Source of the DNA: an uncultured Prevotella sp.
GTDB lineage: Bacteria; Bacteroidota; Bacteroidia; Bacteroidales; Bacteroidaceae
Assembly: GCA_905198745.1 (NCBI GenBank)
Contig: CAJKDU010000050.1
Location: 1 to 15,985 of the forward strand
Reading direction: 5' to 3'
Length of the DNA stretch: 15,985 nucleotides
Part shown: positions 1 through 5,270 of the stretch, piece after piece
Numbering within the stretch: position 1 is the stretch's first letter
Layout: each line of letters opens with the position of its first letter
Notes under the pieces: generated by a model
Seen by the model: the letters and a program-made list of their open reading frames with translations, nothing else
Database searches by the model: none
What the model was told of the DNA's origin: nothing
Position numbers and translations under genes: made by a program

Positions 1-114
1 TCTCTTTAGACTTACTAAACTATATGCTTAATCCCCTTGGTTTATCGGGTGAGCCTTGCAAACGGCCCGGTAGAGAATATCATGTGTGCCGCTGGCTAAA
101 GGGAACATATACAA

Positions 115-155
115 GTAGTCCCCGGCTACCTGTAGGAAGGTCTGCCGGGGACTAC
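115..155 (-). terminator. Hairpin downstream of the DEAD-box helicase, probable terminator
   Basis: A perfect 12-bp GC-rich stem pairs 115-126 with 144-155. A further 4-bp inner stem pairs 128-131 with 138-141. It lies about 30 nt past the helicase stop codon, where a terminator is expected. On the minus strand the sequence after the stem is only moderately T-rich, with no clean T-run, so an attenuated terminator or 3'-end stabilising hairpin is also possible. The 114 bases to its left hold no gene or RNA I can recognise. Confidence 0.5.
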
Positions 156-184
156 ACATTTGGGGCGTATATTGTTGTATTGTC

Positions 185-2077
185 TTATTTCTTCTTGGGG
201 CGGCGGCGAGCCCATCCCTCTTCGGCGAAGTCTGGCTCTTCTCCCTTCAGTTTCACGTCGTTGTGCTGGAAGAACTGGCGCCAGTCGCCGGTATCCTCCT
301 GCGGTTTGTTGCGCTTCGACTTCTTCTCGTAGCGTGAGAAGTCGTCGGCATCGTCACGGTGTGTACCTTTGCGGCTGCCTGCCGTGCGGCTGTTGCCGCG
401 TCCGCCTGTTGCCTGCTTGCCGCCGCGTCCGCCTTCATCGGCATCGTTGCATCGCACTTCGCGCCCTTTGTAGATGGCTCCGTTGATGCCTTTCATCACT
501 TTCTGCGCATCCTTTTCGGGCACTTCAATGTAGGAGAACTTGCTCATCAGGTCGATGTGTCCCACTTCCTGACGACCGTGCAGGTTGCGGTTGAGGAACT
601 GCATCACCTCGCCCGGGTAGAATCCGTCGGCTTTGCCGAGGTTGATGAACAGGCGGCGGTAGCCCTGTTCGGGCTTGTGGCTGCGGCTCTGTCCTTGCCG
701 GCGGCCTTCTCCGCGGGTGGCGCGGTCCTTGCCTCGCTCGCCCTTGGTGCTTGGCTTTTCTATTTCGGGCGCGTCAGCATAGTAGGCGAGGAACTTTCCG
801 AACTCCAGACTCACGATTTTCTTGATGAGGTCTTCCTTCTCCATGTATTCAAAGTGGCGGTTGATGTCTGCCATGAATGGCGCGATTTCTTCCTCGTTCA
901 CGTCCACCTTCTCAATCTGGTCCATCACCTTGTAGAGCTGCTTGGTGCATATCTCCTGTGCTGTGGGAATGTTGCCCTCCACGAAATCCTTGCCTATTTC
1001 CTTTTCTATGGCGCGCATCTTGCTGCGCTCACGGGTGTGGATGATGGAGATACTGGTGCCCTTCTTTCCGGCACGGCCGGTGCGGCCGCTGCGGTGGGTG
1101 TAGCTTTCTATGTCGTCGGGCAGTCCGTAGTTGATGACGTGTGTCAGGTCGTCCACGTCGAGACCGCGTGCCGCCACGTCTGTGGCAACGAGCAGCTGGG
1201 TGAGGTGTTGGCGGAACTTCTGCATGGTGAGGTCGCGCTGCTGCTGCGACAGGTCACCGTGGAGCGACTCGGCATTGTAGCCGTCGTGTATCAGCTTGTC
1301 GGCTATCTCCTGTGTCTCGCGCTTGGTGCGGCAGAAGATGATGCCGTAGATTTTGGGATAATAGTCCACGATGCGCTTGAGGGCCAAGTACTTGTCGCGC
1401 GCGTTGACCATGTAGTAGACATGGTTCACGTGCTCGGCACCCTCGTTGCGGCTGCCCACCACAATCTCTTTGTAGTCGTGCAGATAGCTTTTGGCTATCT
1501 TTTCAATCTCCTTGCTCATGGTGGCGGAGAAGAAGAGCGTATTGCGGTCTTCGGGCACACCGGCAAGAATCTCGTTCAAACTCTCAGAGAAGCCCATGTT
1601 GAGCATCTCGTCAGCCTCGTCGAGCACCACGTTGCGCACGGTGTCGAGGCGTGCCACGCCCCGGTTCATCAGGTCGATGAGGCGGCCTGGAGTGGCCACG
1701 ATGATCTGCACACCGCGCTTGATGGCATGAATTTGGTTCTCGATGGAGGTGCCGCCGTAGACAGCCACGATGCGCACACCCTCCATGTATTTCGAGAAGT
1801 CCTTCATGTCGTCGGCAATCTGGAGGCAGAGTTCACGGGTAGGACTGAGCACGATGGCTTGCGTAGACTTGTCGTCGGGGTTGATGCGCTGGAGCACGGG
1901 AATGCCGAATGCGGCAGTCTTGCCCGTGCCGGTCTGTGCCAAGGCGATGACGTCGTTGCGGTTGCCGAGCAAATAGGGGATTACTTCTTCCTGAACAGGC
2001 ATTGGCTGTTCGAAGCCAAGCTCACTGATGGCGCGGCGAATCTCTTCGCATACGCCCAATTCTTCAAATGTTTTCAA
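185..2077 (-). CDS. DEAD-box ATP-dependent RNA helicase with DbpA-type RNA-binding domain (CsdA/DeaD-like)
   Basis: This is an ATP-driven RNA-unwinding enzyme of the DeaD/CsdA kind, a family that acts in ribosome assembly, mRNA turnover and cold adaptation. In its 630 residues the Q-motif region is at about 4-32. Motif I (AQTGTGKT) is at 47-54, Ia (PTREL) at 79-83, TPGR at 129-132, DEAD at 153-156 and SAT at 184-186. The second RecA lobe has ATDVAARGLD at 298-307 and HRSGRTGRAG at 328-337. Residues about 473-546 resemble the DbpA RNA-binding domain (YRRLFINLGK onward), set between two basic, Gly/Arg/Lys-rich low-complexity stretches (about 440-470 and 548-630). The start is the first Met before the Q motif. 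All core helicase motifs are intact. It is transcribed divergently from the LOG gene, with a candidate promoter at 2193-2223 and a structured leader of about 110 nt. Family assignment is firm; the specific RNA target is unknown. Confidence 0.96.
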   Translation of the reverse strand: MKTFEELGVCEEIRRAISELGFEQPMPVQEEVIPYLLGNRNDVIALAQTGTGKTAAFGIPVLQRINPDDKSTQAIVLSPTRELCLQIADDMKDFSKYMEGVRIVAVYGGTSIENQIHAIKRGVQIIVATPGRLIDLMNRGVARLDTVRNVVLDEADEMLNMGFSESLNEILAGVPEDRNTLFFSATMSKEIEKIAKSYLHDYKEIVVGSRNEGAEHVNHVYYMVNARDKYLALKRIVDYYPKIYGIIFCRTKRETQEIADKLIHDGYNAESLHGDLSQQQRDLTMQKFRQHLTQLLVATDVAARGLDVDDLTHVINYGLPDDIESYTHRSGRTGRAGKKGTSISIIHTRERSKMRAIEKEIGKDFVEGNIPTAQEICTKQLYKVMDQIEKVDVNEEEIAPFMADINRHFEYMEKEDLIKKIVSLEFGKFLAYYADAPEIEKPSTKGERGKDRATRGEGRRQGQSRSHKPEQGYRRLFINLGKADGFYPGEVMQFLNRNLHGRQEVGHIDLMSKFSYIEVPEKDAQKVMKGINGAIYKGREVRCNDADEGGRGGKQATGGRGNSRTAGSRKGTHRDDADDFSRYEKKSKRNKPQEDTGDWRQFFQHNDVKLKGEEPDFAEEGWARRRPKKK

Positions 2078-2162
2078 TCTTTTTATACCTTAATTATAAC
2101 GGAAGGCACGTTCACCCTTCCCAGCCATAATTAGGGTGTAAAAACCTTCCAAAGTAATACGT

Positions 2163-2181
2163 GGCAACAACCATTGTTGCC
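2163..2181 (-). other. Short hairpin in the helicase mRNA leader
   Basis: An 8-bp perfect stem (2163-2170 with 2174-2181) encloses a 3-nt loop. It lies just downstream of the candidate promoter and 86 nt before the helicase start codon, so it would sit near the 5' end of the transcript. Nearby, CCTTCC at 2101-2106 (as read on the minus strand) could pair with either of two GGAAGG copies, at 2116-2121 and 2145-2150. A role in leader-based control is inference only. Confidence 0.45.
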
Positions 2182-2192
2182 AAAAACGGCTG

Positions 2193-2223
2193 CAAAGGTA
2201 ATGAAAATTAACGGGTTACGAAA
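2193..2223 (-). promoter_or_regulatory. Candidate Bacteroidetes promoter for the DEAD-box helicase
   Basis: On the minus strand the -7 element TACCTTTG (2193-2200) matches TAnnTTTG exactly. TTTC (2220-2223), one base off the TTTG -33 element, sits 19 nt upstream of it. Transcription would begin near 2187, giving a leader of about 110 nt. This is motif evidence only. Confidence 0.45.
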
Positions 2224-2256
2224 GTTTTGGCGCAAAAAAGTGGCTTGCCGGAGCTT

Positions 2257-2282
2257 TTTGCCGATAATTATTCGTAAGTTTG
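2257..2282 (+). promoter_or_regulatory. Candidate promoter for the LOG-family gene
   Basis: TAAGTTTG at 2275-2282 is an exact TAnnTTTG -7 element. A TTTG lies at 2257-2260, but its spacing is 14 nt, shorter than the usual 19-21 nt, so the -33 assignment is weak. The -7 box ends 20 nt before the ATG at 2303, predicting a very short leader. It also argues against in-frame upstream ATGs at 2174 and 2201. Confidence 0.4.
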
Positions 2283-2302
2283 CACCTAAAACAAGCAAGA
2301 TT

Positions 2303-2842
2303 ATGAAGATATGTATTTTTTGTTCCGCCAACAGCCAGATAGACCCCGACTTCTTCCGCATGACTGAAGAATTGGGCCAGTGGATGGGCGAGAACGGCCA
2401 CGATGTGGTGTTCGGCGGATGCGACATGGGATTGATGGAGTGTGTGGCCAAGGCTGTGCATGAGCATGGCGGCAAATGCTACGGCATGGTGCCGACCAAG
2501 GTGGAGGAAAACGGACACGTGAGCCACTACGTGGATGTGGAGTATCCCTGCCAGAACCTGAGCGACCGCAAAGACCTGATGCTGGAACAGAGCGACTTCA
2601 TTGTTGCCCTTCCCGGTGGCGTAGGCACCCTGGACGAAATCTTCACCGTGGCGGCTTCTGCCACCATAGGCTATCACCACAAGCGGGTGGTGCTCTACAA
2701 CATGAAGGGCTTTTGGGACAAGCTCGTTGCTCTGCTCGACGACTTGCAGCAGAAAGGGATGATCCGGGGCGACTGGCATCAGCTCATTGCCGTGGCGTCC
2801 TCGCTCGACGACCTCAAGCGGGTGGTGGAAGAACAGGCGTGA
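2303..2842 (+). CDS. LOG-family (TIGR00730-like) nucleotide phosphoribohydrolase-type protein
   Basis: A 179-residue Rossmann-like protein of the LOG (lysine decarboxylase-like) family. Characterised members release free base from nucleoside 5'-monophosphates, for example cytokinin riboside monophosphates; the bacterial substrate is often unknown. The hallmark PGGVGTLDE is at 104-112, with the conserved RK pair at 89-90. FGGCDMGLM at about 37-45 is a version of the phosphate-binding GGG-x-xGLM loop with Cys in place of the third Gly. Length fits the family. The start was placed at 2303 because MKICIF begins the first beta strand and a -7 promoter box lies immediately upstream. The gene is monocistronic, diverges from the helicase and ends at a strong hairpin terminator. 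Despite the old family name, lysine decarboxylase activity should not be assumed. Confidence 0.92.
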   Translation: MKICIFCSANSQIDPDFFRMTEELGQWMGENGHDVVFGGCDMGLMECVAKAVHEHGGKCYGMVPTKVEENGHVSHYVDVEYPCQNLSDRKDLMLEQSDFIVALPGGVGTLDEIFTVAASATIGYHHKRVVLYNMKGFWDKLVALLDDLQQKGMIRGDWHQLIAVASSLDDLKRVVEEQA

Positions 2843-2872
2843 CCCCGGCCTGCCTTTCGCCTTGTCAGACGC

Positions 2873-2924
2873 AAGAACCTGTCCTCTCAGCCATTCGCGA
2901 TGGATGCTGAGAAGACAGGTTCTT
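2873..2924. terminator. Bidirectional Rho-independent terminator between convergent genes
   Basis: An 11-bp stem (2873-2883 with 2914-2924) continues, after one C/A mismatch, into 7 more base pairs (2885-2891 with 2906-2912) around a 14-nt loop. On the plus strand it is followed by a T-rich stretch. It lies 30 nt after the LOG stop and about 59 nt after the flavodiiron stop on the other strand, so it probably serves both. The plus-strand orientation has the better T-tract. Confidence 0.85.
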
Positions 2925-2982
2925 TCATTTTCTGACTGATGGCGCAGCACGCCTCTCCTTAATGGGAGGGCACGCCGCAAGG

Positions 2983-4167
2983 CTATGCCAGTATTTTTTC
3001 TGCCATGGCCTTGCCCAGAGCCTCGCACTGACGGCGTATTTCGGGCGTGATGGCCTGCTTCATGTCGACAGGCTCGCCCACGGGTTCAAAGTGCAGGCGG
3101 GTGTCGTTCCATTCCTGAATCTTTGCCACCGCCTTGCTTGCCCAGCAGTGTGAGCCATACCATCCGAGAAGGTGGTTCTTGATGTCCTTGTTGGCAATTT
3201 CGGAGAGGAGCACCTCCATCTCGTGGTAGAGTCCGTTGTTGTAGGTGGGAGCACCCACGATGAGACCCTTGTAGCGGAAGATGTCGCGCAGGATATAGCT
3301 GTGGTGGGTCTTCGAGATGTTATACATCACAATGTCTTTCACACCGGCCTCGCTGGCGGCAGTGGCAATGATTTCGGCCATGCGCTCGGTGTTGCCGTAC
3401 ATGGTGCCGTAGCAGATGACCAGTCCGGGACGGGTTTCATATTTCGACATGCAGTCGTACATGCTCACCACCTTGGCCACATGTTCATGCCACACCGGTC
3501 CGTGGGTGGAGCAGATGTAGTCGAGCTGTATGCCAGCCAACTTCTTCAGGGCGTTCTGCACGGGCGTGCCATATTTGCCCACGATGTTGGAATAGTAGCG
3601 TACCATCTCGAGCCAGAACGTGTCGCAGTTGATTTCGTTGTCTATCACGCCGCCGTTAAGTGCGCCGAAACAGCCGAAAGCGTCGCCCGAGAACAGTACG
3701 TGGTCGGTGGCGTCGAGTGTGACCATGGTTTCGGGCCAGTGCACCATTGGGGTGAGCACGAACGAGAGCTGTCGCTTGCCCAGGTCTATGGTGTCGCCGT
3801 TTTTCACTTCCACCTCATGGTCGGTCACGCCATAGAAACCTTCCATCATGCCGAGCGTTTTCTTGTTGCCGATAATCTGAATGTCGGGATAATACTTCTT
3901 GATGAGTGCGATGGACCCGCTGTGGTCAGGCTCCATGTGGTTGATGACCAGGTAGTCGATGGCACGGTCACCGATTACTTCGTGAATGTTCTCCAGAAAC
4001 TGGGTGAAGAAGTCCACTTCCACGGTGTCTATCAGGGCCACCTTGTCGTCGACCACGAGATAAGAGTTGTATGATACGCCGTTGGGCAGTGGCCACAATC
4101 CCTCGAAAAGCGACTTGTTGCGGTCGTTCACTCCCACGTAGTAGATGTTGTTGACAATCTGTTTCAT
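2983..4167 (-). CDS. A-type flavodiiron protein (FprA / rubredoxin:oxygen oxidoreductase-like)
   Basis: A cytoplasmic 394-residue flavodiiron protein. The family reduces O2 to water and/or NO to N2O, protecting anaerobes from oxidative and nitrosative stress. The N-terminal metallo-beta-lactamase-like domain (about 1-245) carries the full set of diiron ligands: H77, E79 and D81 in HMEPDH, then H143 (VHW), D162 (SGDAFG) and H222 (STHGP). The C-terminal flavodoxin domain (about 248-394) begins LVICYGTMYGNTERMAE, whose phosphate loop binds FMN. There is no fused rubredoxin or flavin reductase domain, so this is the minimal class A form and needs an external electron donor, not seen here. It lies 18 bp downstream of the PfkB-family kinase on the same strand and is probably co-transcribed with it. 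The choice between O2 and NO as main substrate cannot be read from the sequence. Confidence 0.96.
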   Translation of the reverse strand: MKQIVNNIYYVGVNDRNKSLFEGLWPLPNGVSYNSYLVVDDKVALIDTVEVDFFTQFLENIHEVIGDRAIDYLVINHMEPDHSGSIALIKKYYPDIQIIGNKKTLGMMEGFYGVTDHEVEVKNGDTIDLGKRQLSFVLTPMVHWPETMVTLDATDHVLFSGDAFGCFGALNGGVIDNEINCDTFWLEMVRYYSNIVGKYGTPVQNALKKLAGIQLDYICSTHGPVWHEHVAKVVSMYDCMSKYETRPGLVICYGTMYGNTERMAEIIATAASEAGVKDIVMYNISKTHHSYILRDIFRYKGLIVGAPTYNNGLYHEMEVLLSEIANKDIKNHLLGWYGSHCWASKAVAKIQEWNDTRLHFEPVGEPVDMKQAITPEIRRQCEALGKAMAEKILA

Positions 4168-4185
4168 TGTTTTGTATGTTTTGTT

Positions 4186-5124
4186 CTATTTCATTTCTTC
4201 CTGCATTTGCTTGCCGAATTCGGGCGACACATAATTATATATGCCCTTGCAACATTCGGCGGCAAACTTCTGTGCGTATGCCATCACATGGTCCCACTGT
4301 TCCTCGGTGAGCCCGCGCTCAATGTGCTCGCGGGTGATGCCGTATTTGAGCATGCCGAAGATGAACCCGGCGTTGAAGTTGTCGCCGGCGCCGATGGTGC
4401 TCACGGTCGGTGTCTTCTCCACGGGATACTGCTTCTTGAAACCTGCTTCGGCACGCAGTTCAACGGGCGCTCCGCCCTGGGTATAGATGAACTTCTTGCA
4501 GTAGAAAGACATCTCGGCCGTGTAGACCCGGTCGGGATTGTCAATCTTGTAGAGCACCTCAAAGTCTTCCTTGCTGCCTCTCACAATGTCGGCATACTCG
4601 AGATTCTCGAGGTAGTTGGGCGTGAGACGCATCACTTCGTTCTTGTGCGACGGACGGAAGTTCACGTCGTAGTAGATGATGGCGCCATGGTTGCGGGCAT
4701 AGTCGAGCAGCCCCACCACCTGTGGACGAATCACTGGGTTGACGGCATAGTAGGACCCGAGCACCACGATGTCGTCGGGTTGTATGTCGGGATACACGAA
4801 GTCGAGCTGGTCGTGGGGATGGTCTTTGTAGAAAATGTATTCGGCATTGTTGTCGTCGTCGAGGAATGCCAGTGATACGGGCGACTTGCTTTCGGGAAAC
4901 ACATTGACGTTGTCGGCATTCACGCCGTTCTCCTTGAGAAAGCTGATGATGTGCTTGCCCACACGGTCGTTGCCGGTCTCGCTGATAAATGTGGTGTTGA
5001 CGCCCGAACGGCCGAGTGAAATGATGCAGTTGAACGTGGAACCTCCCGGCACGGCGCCGACGGGCTGCTCGTGCTTGAAGATGATGTCGAGTATGGTCTC
5101 GCCTATACCTATAACCTTGCGCAT
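4186..5124 (-). CDS. PfkB-family carbohydrate kinase (fructokinase/ribokinase-like)
   Basis: A 312-residue cytoplasmic sugar kinase that transfers the ATP gamma-phosphate to a sugar hydroxyl. The N-terminal PfkB signature region is VIGIGETILDIIF at about 3-15, followed by the glycine-rich PGGSTFN substrate-binding segment at about 26-32. The C-terminal signature GAGDNFNAGF (245-254) contains the catalytic Asp, D248. I started at the ATG at 5124 rather than 5178, because the extra 18 codons overlap a near-consensus promoter (5148-5179) and add a hydrophobic stretch not expected in this family. The flavodiiron gene follows after 18 bp. No sugar transporter or hydrolase lies alongside, so the substrate is unknown; fructose is a reasonable first guess by similarity but unproven. 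Confidence 0.9.
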   Translation of the reverse strand: MRKVIGIGETILDIIFKHEQPVGAVPGGSTFNCIISLGRSGVNTTFISETGNDRVGKHIISFLKENGVNADNVNVFPESKSPVSLAFLDDDNNAEYIFYKDHPHDQLDFVYPDIQPDDIVVLGSYYAVNPVIRPQVVGLLDYARNHGAIIYYDVNFRPSHKNEVMRLTPNYLENLEYADIVRGSKEDFEVLYKIDNPDRVYTAEMSFYCKKFIYTQGGAPVELRAEAGFKKQYPVEKTPTVSTIGAGDNFNAGFIFGMLKYGITREHIERGLTEEQWDHVMAYAQKFAAECCKGIYNYVSPEFGKQMQEEMK

Positions 5125-5147
5125 GAGTGATAATTTGTTGTTTACTG

Positions 5148-5179
5148 CAAATGTAAACAAGAAAAACGCAAACGGCAAA
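5148..5179 (-). promoter_or_regulatory. Near-consensus Bacteroidetes promoter for the PfkB kinase / flavodiiron pair
   Basis: On the minus strand TTTG (5176-5179) is followed after 20 nt by TACATTTG (5148-5155), a full match to the TTTG-N19-21-TAnnTTTG consensus. The predicted transcription start is near 5141, about 17 nt before the ATG at 5124. This supports both the kinase start choice and transcription of the pair independently of topA. Confidence 0.65.
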
Positions 5180-5194
5180 GATTGCCCAATCTTT
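5177..5194. terminator. Small hairpin between topA and the PfkB kinase, possible terminator
   Basis: A 7-bp stem pairs 5177-5183 with 5188-5194 around a 4-nt loop. It is AT-rich and fairly weak. Read on the minus strand it is followed by a T-rich stretch, so it could end topA transcripts. Its end overlaps the -33 element of the kinase promoter. A second, looser inverted repeat (5217-5223 with 5243-5249) lies nearer the topA stop. Confidence 0.35.
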
Positions 5195-5270
5195 TATGCT
5201 TTTTTATCTTAGCCTTCTGCCGTAGGTGTCGTGCTACTTCTCACGGCAGTTCTTGCCAAGGTTCAGAAGG

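Noticed and set aside
1..114. Possible structured RNA (tRNA, tmRNA, SRP RNA or riboswitch) at the left edge
   Set aside because: I looked for tRNA arms, the SRP tetraloop region, tmRNA ends and cobalamin/TPP riboswitch cores, and none fits. The stretch is too short and truncated to judge further.
359..2134. Very long plus-strand open frame (591 codons) antisense to the DEAD-box helicase
   Set aside because: The composition is that of a shadow frame opened by high-GC codons, and it has no recognisable domain. The opposite strand carries every helicase motif in order.
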